A stretch of DNA of 64,000 bases from Lachnospiraceae bacterium AC2028 (GTDB taxonomy: Bacteria > Bacillota > Clostridia > Lachnospirales > Lachnospiraceae): contig JNJD01000006.1 of the NCBI GenBank assembly GCA_000702685.1, forward strand, positions 434,001 through 498,000. Direction: 5' to 3'. The notes under the pieces are model-generated. The model was not told the origin of the DNA and ran no database searches. It saw nothing but the letters and a program-made list of their open reading frames with translations. Of the stretch, positions 37,222-47,600 are shown piece after piece (positions within the stretch are counted from its first letter, which is position 1; the number at the start of each line of letters is the position of its first letter). The translations under genes and the position numbers were made by a program.

Positions 37222-37232
37222 ATGAAAACCTT

Positions 37233-37305
37233 AAAAAAATCGGAACGCGTATGCGGCCCTGCATTCCATGCTTTTCTGGAACGTCGGGAACCGTCTGCGC
37301 GTTCC
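37233..37305 (-). terminator. Large structured terminator after purA
   Basis: GGAACGCG (5') and CGCGTTCC (3') close a 64-nt structured loop on the minus strand containing a further GTTCCA/TGGAAT stem, followed by TTTTTTT. An outer closing stem with inner hairpin is unusual but the T run is clear. Confidence 0.6.
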
Positions 37306-37324
37306 TCCTTACGTTTATAATTTC

Positions 37325-38617
37325 TTATTTTGAAAGAGGTGACTTCCTGTAGATGATATCGTCTCTGGAAGGTCCGTTGGATATCATGGTTATAGGATAT
37401 CCGATCTCCTGCTCGATGAACTCTACATAGTCGCGGCACTCCTGAGGCAGATCTTCGTAATTCTTGATGCCTCTTATGTCGGTCTTCCATCCCTTGAATA
37501 CTTTGAGAACGGGCTTAGCCTTTTCAAGCTTGCTGGTCACAGGGAAGTCCTTGGTCTCTTTGCCGTCAACCTCATATGCGACACATACGGGGATCTCATC
37601 AAGATACTTGAGGATATCGAGAACGGTAAATGCCACATCGGTAGTTCCCTGAAGTCTGCATCCGTACTTGGAAGCCACACAGTCGAACCATCCCACTCTT
37701 CTGGGGCGTCCGGTAGTTGCGCCGTACTCTCCGCCGTCTCCGCCGTTACGTCTGAGCTGTTCAGCCTCGTCTCCGAAGATCTCGGATACGAAAGCACCGG
37801 CACCTACTGCGGATGAATATGCCTTACATACGGTTACGATCCTCTTTATCTCATAAGGAGGGATTCCCGCTCCGATGGCACCGTATGCCGCAAGAGTCGA
37901 TGAAGATGTTACCATGGGATAGATTCCGTGATCGGGATCCTTCATGGTTCCGAGCTGACCCTCTAAGAGGATCTTCTTGCCCGCTTTGATCGCCTCATCA
38001 AGGAAAAGAGAAACATCACATACATAAGGAGCGATCATATCCCTGTATTCCCTGAGGGTCTTGAGAGTCTCTTCAACGCTTATCTCAGGCTGATGGTAAA
38101 GCTCTCTTAAGAGAACGTTCTTCTGGACAAGCACTCTGGGAACCTTCTCCTCAAGAAGCTCGTCATCAAAAAGCTCGCTTACCTGGAAGCCGATCTTCGC
38201 ATATTTATCGGAATAGAAAGGAGCGATTCCCGACTTGGTGGATCCGAATGACTTGCCTGCAAGTCTCTCTTCTTCATACTTGTCGAAAAGAATGTGATAA
38301 GGCATTACGATCTGAGCCCTGTCGGATACGAGAATATGGGGCTTGGGAACGCCCTTCTCTATGATGCCGTTTAACTCATTTATAAGAACGGGAATGTTGA
38401 GTGCAACACCGTTTCCTATAATGGAAGTGGTATGTGAATAGAAAACTCCGGAAGGAAGCGTATGGAGGGCAAATTTACCGTAGTTATTGACTATGGTGTG
38501 ACCTGCATTTGCTCCGCCCTGAAATCTGATGATGATATCGGAATCCTGAGCAAGCATATCGGTGATCTTGCCCTTGCCTTCATCACCCCAGTTAGCGCCT
38601 ACGATCGCTGTGACCAT
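37325..38617 (-). CDS. purA: Adenylosuccinate synthetase
   Basis: 430 residues. N-terminal GANWGDEGKGKITDMLAQ is the P-loop and catalytic Asp; QGGANAGHTIV follows with the catalytic His, and VGWFDCVASKYGCRLQG and TTGRPRR come later. Joins IMP and aspartate using GTP, the first step to AMP. It has its own promoter with a palindrome and a leader of about 75 nt with a stem loop (TCGG ... CCGA and CGGAC ... GTCCG). Downstream of purC-purB. Confidence 0.96.
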   Translation of the reverse strand: MVTAIVGANWGDEGKGKITDMLAQDSDIIIRFQGGANAGHTIVNNYGKFALHTLPSGVFYSHTTSIIGNGVALNIPVLINELNGIIEKGVPKPHILVSDRAQIVMPYHILFDKYEEERLAGKSFGSTKSGIAPFYSDKYAKIGFQVSELFDDELLEEKVPRVLVQKNVLLRELYHQPEISVEETLKTLREYRDMIAPYVCDVSLFLDEAIKAGKKILLEGQLGTMKDPDHGIYPMVTSSSTLAAYGAIGAGIPPYEIKRIVTVCKAYSSAVGAGAFVSEIFGDEAEQLRRNGGDGGEYGATTGRPRRVGWFDCVASKYGCRLQGTTDVAFTVLDILKYLDEIPVCVAYEVDGKETKDFPVTSKLEKAKPVLKVFKGWKTDIRGIKNYEDLPQECRDYVEFIEQEIGYPITMISNGPSRDDIIYRKSPLSK

Positions 38618-38699
38618 TTAATTTCCGCCTTTCAAATCTAAAACAACTTTGCCTCGGAGTATGCGGACAAAAACGTCCTGTCCGATGCCCCGACTGTCT

Positions 38700-38733
38700 A
38701 TTATATGTTAATGCTTTATTTTAGTAAAGCATT
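38700..38733 (-). promoter_or_regulatory. purA promoter with palindrome over the -35
   Basis: TTTACT (38723-38728) and TATAAT (38700-38705) at 17 nt spacing. The perfect inverted repeat AATGCTTTA / TAAAGCATT (38710-38733, six-base centre) covers the -35. No T run follows, so it is not a terminator for purB and looks like an operator. Confidence 0.65.
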
Positions 38734-38736
38734 AAA

Positions 38737-40194
38737 TCAAACATTTATCTCGGCGCCCATTCCGAGCACGTCCGCATTGGCCTTGAGAACAGGATTCACG
38801 ACATCCCTGAGGTAAACCTCAACCTGTCTGGGAGCCCTTCCGACATAATTTTCGGGCTTAAGGGACTTCTTAAGATCGTCAATGCTCATATTGAAATCGG
38901 GATCTGCGGCGATCATATCGAGAAGATCGTTGTCGCGTCCCTCTTCCTTAACATGTCTGCCTGCTTCCATGGAAAGGGTTCTGATCTTCTCATGGAGCTC
39001 CTGTCTGTTTCCGCCGTTCTTGACCGCATCCATCATGATGTTCTCGGTAGCCATGAAGGGGATCTCTGCCATGAACTGCTTCTCGATGACCTTGGGATAT
39101 ACCTTCATTCCGCCGGGAGCGGTGATATTCATGCACAGATCGAGTATTCCGTCGGTCGCAAGGAAGCCTTCAGGAACGGAAAGTCTCTTGTTGGCGGAAT
39201 CGTCGAGGGTTCTCTCGAACCACTGTACGCTCGAAGTGATGGCGGGATTGAGAGCATCAACCATTACGTATCTTGCAAGGGATGCTATTCTCTCGCTTCT
39301 CATGGGATTTCTCTTATATGCCATTGCGGAAGATCCGATCTGGGTCTTCTCGAAGGGCTCTTCCACCTGCTTTAAGTGCTGGAGAAGTCTGATGTCGTTG
39401 CTCATCTTGTGAGCGGATGCGGCAATGCCCGCAAGAACATTTACGACTCTCGTATCTACCTTACGTGAATAGGTCTGTCCGGAAACGGGATAAACGGCAT
39501 CGAATCCCATCTTCTTCGCGATCATGGGATCGATCTTGTCGATGGTCTCATCATCTCCGTTGAAAAGCTCCTTGAACGAAGCCTGTGTTCCGGTGGTTCC
39601 CTTCGAGCCGAGGAGCTTGAGTGAACCGAGAACATAATCGAGATCCTCGAGATCGATCATGAACTCATTCATCCACAGAGTCGCTCTCTTGCCTACGGTC
39701 GTGGGCTGGGCGGGCTGGAAATGGGTAAATGCGAGGGTGGGCAGATCCTTATATTCATCCGCAAACTTCGCAAGATTGGAAATTACATTAAGAAGCTTCT
39801 TGCGTGTAAGCTCAAGCGCTTCCTTCATAAGGATGATATCGGTATTGTCACCGACATAGCAGCTTGTCGCTCCGAGATGGATGATTCCGGCAGCCTTGGG
39901 ACACTGCTGTCCGTATGCGAAAACATGGCTCATTACGTCGTGACGCACAACCTTTTCTCTTTCGCGGGCAACATCATAATTGATGTCCTCGGCATGACTT
40001 TTGAGTTCATCTATCATCTCCTGAGTGATGACGGGCTTGCCGTTTTCGGAAAGTCCGAGTTCCATCTCAGTCTCTGCAAGTGCGATCCAGAGCTTTCTCC
40101 AGGTACGGAATTTCTTGTCCTGTGAAAAGATGAACTGCATCTCCTTGCTTGCATATCTTTCGGAGAGCGGGCTTGAATAGCAATCTGTAGCCAT
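38737..40194 (-). CDS. purB: Adenylosuccinate lyase
   Basis: 485 residues from the ATG at 40194 (AGAAAGG before it; a longer frame to 40218 lacks a ribosome site). Family signature SSAMAYKRNPMRSERIASLA carries the catalytic Ser loop; THFQPAQPTTVGKRATLW holds the His region. It splits SAICAR and adenylosuccinate, so it works with both neighbours, purC (before) and purA (after). Confidence 0.95.
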   Translation of the reverse strand: MATDCYSSPLSERYASKEMQFIFSQDKKFRTWRKLWIALAETEMELGLSENGKPVITQEMIDELKSHAEDINYDVAREREKVVRHDVMSHVFAYGQQCPKAAGIIHLGATSCYVGDNTDIILMKEALELTRKKLLNVISNLAKFADEYKDLPTLAFTHFQPAQPTTVGKRATLWMNEFMIDLEDLDYVLGSLKLLGSKGTTGTQASFKELFNGDDETIDKIDPMIAKKMGFDAVYPVSGQTYSRKVDTRVVNVLAGIAASAHKMSNDIRLLQHLKQVEEPFEKTQIGSSAMAYKRNPMRSERIASLARYVMVDALNPAITSSVQWFERTLDDSANKRLSVPEGFLATDGILDLCMNITAPGGMKVYPKVIEKQFMAEIPFMATENIMMDAVKNGGNRQELHEKIRTLSMEAGRHVKEEGRDNDLLDMIAADPDFNMSIDDLKKSLKPENYVGRAPRQVEVYLRDVVNPVLKANADVLGMGAEINV

Positions 40195-40246
40195 AATAAA
40201 ACCTTTCTTAATCAACAAAACCTGTAATAAAGATCAGAAGCAAACC

Positions 40247-41119
40247 TTAGAGCTCTTTTCCGGTAAGGAGTCTGTAGCCCTCAAGGTACTTGGCGATAGT
40301 CTTGTCGACGATATCCTGGGGAAGTGTCCAGTCATGATTTCCGTCATTGGCCTTGAGCCAGTCACGAGCAAACTGCTTATCGAACGAAGGCTGTCCCTTT
40401 CCTGCCTCATATCCTTCAAGGGGCCAGAATCTGGAAGAATCGGGAGTGAGCATCTCATCACCGAGTACGACGTTTCCGTTTTCATCAAGTCCGAACTCGA
40501 ACTTGGTATCTGCGATTATGATGCCTCTGGTAAGAGCGTAATCGGCACACTTCTTATAGAGGGCAATGGTGAGATCCTTGAGCTGCTTTGCAAGCTGCTC
40601 GCCCTTTCCGGGATAGAACTTCTCGAGATGGGCAATGGACTGCTCATAGGAGATGTTCTCGTCATGGTCTCCGATCTCAGCCTTGGTCGAAGGGGTGTAG
40701 ATGGGCTCAGGGAGCTTCTCGGATTCCTTAAGTCCCTCGGGAAGCTTGATTCCGCAAACGGTTCCGTTCTTCTGATATGAAGCCCAGCCGCTTCCGGTGA
40801 TATATCCTCTTACGATGCACTCAAGGGGAAGCATCTCGAGCTTTTTGCACATCATGGAATTGCCGACAAACTGAGGCTGTCTGAAGAATTCGGGCATCTC
40901 GTTATTATCAACGGTGATCATATGATTGGGAACAATGTCCTTCGTATAATCGAACCAGAATTTGGACATCTGGGTGAGGACGGTGCCCTTTTTGGTGACG
41001 ATATTGTGAAGGATCACGTCGAAACAGCTGATCCTGTCGGTTGCCACCATGATGAGGGAATCCCCGTTATCATAGATCTCTCTTACTTTTCCTGCTTTTA
41101 CCGGCTTAAGTTCTTCCAT
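40247..41119 (-). CDS. purC: SAICAR synthetase
   Basis: 290 residues from the ATG at 41119, which has GGAGGAGA before it; the longer frame to 41134 would begin in that ribosome site. Motifs VKAGKVREIYDNGDSLIMVA, MCKKLEMLPLECIVRGYITG and IIADTKFEFGLDENG mark the enzyme. It joins CAIR and aspartate in purine synthesis. First gene of purC-purB. Confidence 0.95.
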   Translation of the reverse strand: MEELKPVKAGKVREIYDNGDSLIMVATDRISCFDVILHNIVTKKGTVLTQMSKFWFDYTKDIVPNHMITVDNNEMPEFFRQPQFVGNSMMCKKLEMLPLECIVRGYITGSGWASYQKNGTVCGIKLPEGLKESEKLPEPIYTPSTKAEIGDHDENISYEQSIAHLEKFYPGKGEQLAKQLKDLTIALYKKCADYALTRGIIIADTKFEFGLDENGNVVLGDEMLTPDSSRFWPLEGYEAGKGQPSFDKQFARDWLKANDGNHDWTLPQDIVDKTIAKYLEGYRLLTGKEL

Positions 41120-41139
41120 TTTTATCTCCTCCAAAACGG

Positions 41140-41155
41140 TCTATAAACAGACCAA
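41140..41155 (-). other. 5' leader hairpin of purC
   Basis: GGTCT and AGACC pair around six bases between the promoter and ribosome site. Possible protein-binding or stability element. Confidence 0.4.
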
Positions 41156-41158
41156 AAT

Positions 41159-41187
41159 AATATACACTTTTCTCTATATTCTTGCAA
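41159..41187 (-). promoter_or_regulatory. Promoter of purC-purB
   Basis: TTGCAA (41182-41187) and TATATT (41159-41164) at 17 nt spacing on the minus strand, about 40 nt before the purC ATG. Confidence 0.7.
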
Positions 41188-41263
41188 ATCCCGAAAATCG
41201 CCGAAAACGGGACAGGCCATATGGCTGATGGGCTAAAAAAATGAAACAGCCGTATGGCTCCGG

Positions 41264-42439
41264 TCATTCCTCGGGCTCGAATTTTTCGGTCATTTCGAGG
41301 ATCTCCTGCGCATACATAGGATATGCCTTGGCCACATCGGTGATCTCTTCCTTGGCCGAGCGGGCTCTGGTCTCGTTGTAATCGATCTGTTCGCGCAGAG
41401 CCTGTCTTCTCAGGATAAGCCCGTGGCGCAGCTCGACCATCTCTCTTTTATCGAGAAGTGCGGCAAGCTGGTCGATCCATCTTGCGGGACTGGTCACATG
41501 ATATCTTGCAAGGAGTCTTATAAGGTCTTCCTTGGCCTGATGAAGTCCGACGGTGTTCTCATTGAACTGCCTGCGGTCCTCATATTCCTGCTTATACATG
41601 CTCCAGAGCTGTTCGAGCTCCTGACCGTTCTTGCATTCATATTTGATGTAAAGATATGACAGAAGGTTTCTGTTATTGACGTATCTGATCTTGACAGTGT
41701 TCTGGAGCTGGATGAGCTTGCCCATATTGCCGGAAGCACGGTCATATTCTTTGTTCGCATCGATGTATCTGACGCAGACAACGGTGATCGCGATCGCTGC
41801 CGTCGCGATGCAGAGGAAGTATCCGATGTAAACATTCATATCGAGAGCAAACTGCATTATCGCAAGGATCACCATAAGGCCCGCTGCCGCTGCGGTAAAG
41901 ATAACGGCCATTCCCCTCATGTTTTCCATCGAATCCTTGAGTTCGCTCTTTCTGAATGCCACGGCTTTTCTTTCACCGTCAAGGCGCTTTAAGTCCTTCT
42001 TGATGAGTACGGCCATGCGCTCATTTTCCTTGATCGAAGCAAGTCCGCCCTCTATCTCATTCTCCCTGCGTCTTAATGCCGCAAACTGCTCATCGGTAAG
42101 GGGTGATTTCCTGGTACGGAACTTCTCGATATCGCTCTCATACGAAATGAGTTTCCTCGCAACTGAATTAACCTCGGCTCTCTGAGCATCGGGAAGAGCT
42201 TCTATCTCCTCCATGTCCTTGAGATACGAGGTCACCTTTTCATACTCGCCCTTCAGCATATCGATCTCACGGCTGCCCTCGGCGATCTGCTCAAGGCACT
42301 CCGCTATGTATCTGGTACGCTGCTGCTGATCGTGAAAATTTATACCTTCACGGTCATATACTATGTCTTCGAAAACCGATTCATCATCCGGAGACATTAC
42401 GCGCGATGCTTTTTTGAATAGATTAGAAAAAAATCCCAT
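41264..42439 (-). CDS. Coiled-coil membrane protein, fourth gene of the 41-48 kb unit
   Basis: 391 residues. Cytoplasmic charged helices (about 45-165), two membrane segments (AVIFTAAAAGLMVILAIMQF about 177-198 and YIGYFLCIATAAIAITVVCV about 203-224), then a second helical region (about 230-391) with heptad-like repeats. Both large parts face the cytosol if the hairpin inserts normally. I do not recognise a family. It starts directly after the TPR gene. Likely the membrane anchor of the complex formed by the three preceding genes, which is inference from gene order. Confidence 0.75.
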   Translation of the reverse strand: MGFFSNLFKKASRVMSPDDESVFEDIVYDREGINFHDQQQRTRYIAECLEQIAEGSREIDMLKGEYEKVTSYLKDMEEIEALPDAQRAEVNSVARKLISYESDIEKFRTRKSPLTDEQFAALRRRENEIEGGLASIKENERMAVLIKKDLKRLDGERKAVAFRKSELKDSMENMRGMAVIFTAAAAGLMVILAIMQFALDMNVYIGYFLCIATAAIAITVVCVRYIDANKEYDRASGNMGKLIQLQNTVKIRYVNNRNLLSYLYIKYECKNGQELEQLWSMYKQEYEDRRQFNENTVGLHQAKEDLIRLLARYHVTSPARWIDQLAALLDKREMVELRHGLILRRQALREQIDYNETRARSAKEEITDVAKAYPMYAQEILEMTEKFEPEE

Positions 42440-43300
42440 TTAGTTCACCGGAACCATGCTTCTGTATTTTTCCTTGAGGCCTTCAAGGATGTGTTCGTTA
42501 TCCGCAGTCTCGTCGTCATCGGCTATCTGCTGTCTGATATTCTTCATGATCATATGGGATATGCCTTCACCGGTAGCTTCGTATTCTTTTTTCAGAGCAT
42601 CCATCTCACTTTCGATGGCTATCGAATCGGGGCCCAGATCCTGATGTACGGCGACATATTTGATGAACTGCGTTCCGCTCATGGAAAGTCTCAGAGCGGC
42701 TATGTAACTGTGACGGTGTGCGGGTGTGGCATCATATTCAAATGCTTTCCTGAAGCTTTCCGCGGCAAGGCGGTACTTCATCATCCCGGCATACGAATAA
42801 CCGAGATTGTGATATACGCTTCCCATGAAAACTGCCTTGGCGGGAGATTCGTCACTGCCCTCCGCGCTCCACTTATCTATGATGTTTCTGTAAGCGTGGA
42901 TCGCGGCCTCGTAATTGCCTGCTTCGGCAAGATTGTCCGCCTGTTTCTTCTGACGCTCCATTACGGACATTCCGGCGCCCATGGTAAGTGTCTTGCATGT
43001 CTCAAAGATTACGCTTCTTTCAAAGAGGCCTGTATATTCAAGGATATATCTGCAGAAGTCACCTAAGGATGCTTTGCTGCCGAGAATACCCATCAGTGCA
43101 TCGGCAAGTTCACGGAGTCCCAGATCCCTGTAGATCCACTCGGTCAGATTCTTATTCATTATCTGATCGTCTATCAGCACGGCATTTTCACGCAGCGCAA
43201 CGCAAAGCTCCTCTATGCAGTAGACCGGTATCTCAATGCCGGGTATCACATAGGGGACCTGCGAATATATTCCGATGCCGAGTGAAATCCTTGATGCCAT
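42440..43300 (-). CDS. TPR-type helical protein, third gene of the 41-48 kb unit
   Basis: 286 residues. Start at 43300 because the ATG is overlapped by the upstream stop (TAATG); a longer frame to 43327 would lie within that gene. Helical repeats at about 115-200 include NLAEAGNYEAAIHAYRNII and YHNLGYSYAGMMKYRLAAES then FRKAFEYDATPAHR, typical TPR A/B helices. The N-terminal 100 residues are a distinct helical domain. Probably a protein-protein adaptor. No signal peptide. Confidence 0.75.
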   Translation of the reverse strand: MASRISLGIGIYSQVPYVIPGIEIPVYCIEELCVALRENAVLIDDQIMNKNLTEWIYRDLGLRELADALMGILGSKASLGDFCRYILEYTGLFERSVIFETCKTLTMGAGMSVMERQKKQADNLAEAGNYEAAIHAYRNIIDKWSAEGSDESPAKAVFMGSVYHNLGYSYAGMMKYRLAAESFRKAFEYDATPAHRHSYIAALRLSMSGTQFIKYVAVHQDLGPDSIAIESEMDALKKEYEATGEGISHMIMKNIRQQIADDDETADNEHILEGLKEKYRSMVPVN

Positions 43301-44604
43301 TACGGTAAGGTTATCTCCTCTTCCCATTTATTGGCCTTGGTGCGCGTGAATGCTCCGAGACCCATATCTTCTATCTCTATGCTGAGTGTCTTTATTCCGG
43401 ACATGGATGCGCTAAGCTTCATCCTTGTCAGTTCTCCCTCATATCCTTCGAGGGTTATGATCACATCCGAATTGCCGCCTCCGGTGATCGACGAAACGGA
43501 AAGCGTGACATCATTTCCTCCGGATATATAGAACTCTACCGAAGACTCCGCTTCATACCAGCATGTACCCGCATCCAGAAGAGCATAGTACACATCCGAT
43601 CCCTGGCTCAGAAGATGCATTCCTATATTGCTTGAAAGCTTGTCATCCCCGAGGAAGATATGATCGCTGTGTCCGGCGGGAGCATTGTCATCGTTCCTGC
43701 CGCGGCCTTCGGAGAACAGGTTCTTATCGAAGAGTGCATATACCGCGCCCTTGGAAAAGAGATTGGTACCTCCGAAAACCTTGCCCTTGCTGCACATGTA
43801 TTTAAGCGAATTGGGAAGCGAATCCCCGTTAAAGTCTTCGCCTACCAGATAGTAGGAATAATCCTGACCGAAGGAGCATCCGCTCTGAACCGCTTTGAAC
43901 AGGATGGCATCGAATTCATCGGGGAGCGTTCCCCTGTCTCTGGGAAGCTCGAAGAACGTTGTCTCCGCATGCACAACCTGCGGTCTGGTGTGCTTATTGA
44001 CGGGAAGCGTGGTCATACACAGCTTTTTCTCATCAACGGTAAAAAGCATGGGGTTCGAATAGATCTTGTCCTCACCCTGATGGGAAACGTAATGATAAAA
44101 GCTTTCCGAATGCGTCATAAAGAAGATCTTATCGGTCTTGATGTGAAGACTCTTAAGCGCTTCCCTGATAAGATCCATTGCCTGGGAAGTGACTTCGGGA
44201 AGAGTGAACATCACAGCTTCCATTCTGTCGGATGAACCGACATTCTGAAGAAGTCCGAATGCTCTCTTCAGATAAAGAGTGAACAGTGAATCCGCACTGT
44301 AGACCAGACCGTCGATCTGGGTATCTTCCCCGTTTAACGCCTTATTATATATATCCTCGACAAGAGCGCTTTCACCGGCATCCGAAGAAGCAAACGCTTC
44401 CTTTCCGAAGAACCATTGTCCGGCTCCGTGCCTTTTGGAAAGAGCCATGGGAATGACATACTCCTCCGAACCCGCAACAAGCGATACCGTCCGGATCTCG
44501 CCGTGATCCGAACTGTAGCTTATGCCGCAGGATGTGTCACTGATGTCAAATCCCACAATATACCTTTTTCCGCTGCCGCCAAAGCCGCCGGGAAGTTTTA
44601 ACAT
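43300..44604 (-). CDS. ASKHA-like (degenerate Hsp70/actin-fold) protein, DUF5716-like
   Basis: 434 residues. The start KRYIVGFDISDTSCGISYSS matches the phosphate-1 loop of Hsp70/actin-fold proteins (DxG-like, here DISDTSCG), and MEAVMFTLPEVTSQAMDLIREAL resembles the Hsp70 activation segment in topology. A later GG pair appears at ITGGGNSD. The catalytic phosphate-2 loop is not obvious, so ATPase activity is uncertain. The C-terminal 90 residues are beta-rich. From memory this resembles the Lachnospiraceae DUF5716 family. It starts two bases after the giant gene. Confidence 0.7.
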   Translation of the reverse strand: MLKLPGGFGGSGKRYIVGFDISDTSCGISYSSDHGEIRTVSLVAGSEEYVIPMALSKRHGAGQWFFGKEAFASSDAGESALVEDIYNKALNGEDTQIDGLVYSADSLFTLYLKRAFGLLQNVGSSDRMEAVMFTLPEVTSQAMDLIREALKSLHIKTDKIFFMTHSESFYHYVSHQGEDKIYSNPMLFTVDEKKLCMTTLPVNKHTRPQVVHAETTFFELPRDRGTLPDEFDAILFKAVQSGCSFGQDYSYYLVGEDFNGDSLPNSLKYMCSKGKVFGGTNLFSKGAVYALFDKNLFSEGRGRNDDNAPAGHSDHIFLGDDKLSSNIGMHLLSQGSDVYYALLDAGTCWYEAESSVEFYISGGNDVTLSVSSITGGGNSDVIITLEGYEGELTRMKLSASMSGIKTLSIEIEDMGLGAFTRTKANKWEEEITLP

Positions 44605-44605
44605 A

Positions 44606-47600
44606 TCACTCCAGACTGAACAGTTTTCTGTTCATGTACTCCTTTTGATAATACTCGTCGTATAGCTTGTCGAAGGTTTCGCCGTCCTGAAGAGTGTTGC
44701 TCACGAGCATGTCGGATATAAGACCGAACCTTGTGCCTTCTGCCGGTCCCAATACATCATTTTTTCTGAGCACTCCGCTCGTACGGAGTTCGGATCCGTT
44801 TCCGGTCTCTTCCGTTATGTAGTACTGGACACACTCACCGAAAAAGAGAATGAATTCTTTGAAGCATACTCCTCCGCACACCTCTCTCATCCGCTCTTCC
44901 CTGTACTTGCCCGTATCACCGGAATCGTTCGCGAATGTGTAATGAATGATCGCGCTGTTGCCTTCCGAAGCCCTGTAATCGATGATCGTTCTGTCGCACA
45001 TCACATCAAGCACTTCGAGAAGCTTCATTCTCAGATCGCCCTCGGGGAACGAATCCTCGGAAAGAAAGCTCTGGAACATTCCGAGATGTATCCTTTCCTT
45101 CATCATCATTCCGAGAAGCTTTATGATCCTTACCCTGATATCATCCGTGATCTCCTTGGGATTTTCGGAATAATACTTAAGATATGCAAGTGCGGCTTCC
45201 TTGGGGAACTGCTCTCCTTCATTCGCAAGACTTCCGAGTTCTTCGAATACACCGGGTGATATCAGTTTCTCGTGAACGAAATAGTCGTAGCAGGACTGCA
45301 GAAGGAATGCCTTTACGACTTCGGTATCCGGACTCATTGTCAGGTAGTCGGAGAATATCTCATTCCTCTCGCCGACAAATGCGCCGCTGTACAGCATCTG
45401 TATGAGCATACGCTCTTCAAGGCTCTTACGGTCAACTCCGTATCCGCCCGCCATCTTCCAGATATTCCGAAGATCCTTGCACTGTCCGCGATAATATTTC
45501 GACAGGTACGAAAGAATGATGCCGTCCTTTTTGCCGAGGCTGATGCAGTAGATCGCAGAAGCGGTAAGCACCGGATCCTCTTCCTCCGAAGGCTCCGAAA
45601 GCTGTCTGTCGAGGAAGGTCTGCATATATCTGGGATCCGCAAAATAAGGTCCGCAGTTTTTGATAAGATCGTAGATCGGTTTATAATCCGCGGTCATGAG
45701 CATAAGGCGCATGACTTCGCATCTGTTTGCGGGAGTCATCATTTCGGGACGTGCGTGCTTAAGACCGGTTATCAGAGACGATCTGTCTCCCTTTTGTGCA
45801 AAATGATCGAGAAGCTTCAGCAGATATTCATCCGCGGTACTTCTCTCAAGCTCCTGCGAAGCAGCAAGATTCTGATACCTGAGAATATTATTGTCATCGA
45901 TCCTGTCATCTTTTTTCGAAGATGCCAGTGTGATCATGTTGAACCTGTCGTTGTCATATACGCAGTCCGACACAGCCTTCATGAACTTGCCCGGAAGCAT
46001 GAGCTTTTCGAGAGTGTATTCTCCGCTCTTTACGTATCTGTTGCCGTTAGCGTCTTCAAGTGCTATCACATAATCGCTTCCGTAAACGGATATCCATCCG
46101 CCGCCCTCGCCGAGCTTGTATTCCCAGGGATGCCTGAAGCCTTTCTGATAGACATACGCCTTGACGAATCTCGGATCGGATGACTGGAGCCATACGCTGA
46201 AAAGCATATCCGCAAATATCCTTGCGTTGCTCCTGTCGAGCGATGCCGGACTCAGAACATCATAATAGACAGCCGCAAGGTGCCTTGTGATGATTCCCTT
46301 GGATATCTGGTCCATCGCAAAGCTCTCCATCTTGGGCTGATATACTTCCATAAGACTGCCGAGCTCTCTCTTATGCCTGATCACATAATGATACAGATAT
46401 GCGGTATGAAGAGGATCGAGAGTATCCGACATGGAAAAATATTTAAGGACATTCATGGGGATATCATCGAATGTATCCTCATCCAGGCTCATGACATAAT
46501 TCTCATAAAGATTGGTGAGTCTTATATCTTCGAGAGTTGCCCTCTTATACCAGGCGGCCGATTCAGCGTCGCGTCTGAAGCTTCTGATAAGCTGCGAACA
46601 GATCTCTTCGAGAATACGGTTGTCGGGGCTGACCGTATACATCGCTTCAAGATCCTTCAGAAGAAGCGGAAGTGCGGTCCTGCTCCTTCCGGAGATATAG
46701 AGAAGATTTTCCTTCATCTCTTCTCCGAGCACATTTTTCCTGAGACCGAAAAGAATGGTCTGAAGCGTATATCTGTCGGGCTCGGAAGCAAGTCTGGGAT
46801 TATCCTTGAGGAGCATGGTTCCCTCGGCGAAGATTCCGGGGCTGTTGCATCCCTCCTCGCAGAGCTTTCTCATGGCGTTCCAGAGTCCTTCCGCATCACC
46901 GTTCTCCGAATAGCGGACTTTGGCATGGAGCCATCTGACTCTCCAGTCATCGCTGAAGCGCTTGGACATTTCATCGAGATGCCTGCGTGAACGCTTTGCC
47001 ACAGCTTCATTGGGAAGTGAAGTGCTCAGGTAATCAAGGTATGCCATATCGAGGACGAAAGTCCTTGAATTGGAAGCACGGCCTTTTTCGTTTTTCTCGA
47101 GAAGCTCGCTTGCATATCTGCAGGTCCATTCGGCTTCGCTGTCCCTTCCCTGGATCAGAAGAAGGTGTGCCTGCATAAGCTTTGCGGTAATGTCATATTC
47201 ATCGAGGGTGAGCATCTGGTCTATGAGCCTGCCCATCTCGGCGATAAAGGCGCTGCCGGCTGTGATGCCAAGCATGCTGCGGATATAGCACTCGGTCACC
47301 TTGATCGAAAGATTCTTTCTGGCGCGCTGGGTTTTCGTACTTCCGACACCTCTGTCAACACTCAGCCACACAGGTATGTCGAGTTCGGTGTATGAGTTAT
47401 AGAGGATGACCTTTCCGGGATGAAGTCCGGGCGCACATGCCGAAGGATCGACAAAAAGCTTTAACGGACATATATTGCCGGAAAAATCTGCTCCCGAAAG
47501 AGACTTGGCTTCGGTAAAGATAAAGCCGCCCTCGCATCTGACGGAAAGGTTTGTATATCCCCAGCCGTCCTTGGCGATCTCTATGCCTATCTCTTTGAGC

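Noticed and set aside
38710-38733. Terminator after purB
   Set aside because: Strong palindrome but no T run, and it overlaps a consensus promoter, so it fits an operator better.
45272-46183. Plus-strand 303-residue frame
   Set aside because: Lies antisense inside the 1209-residue gene, with no ribosome site or family features.
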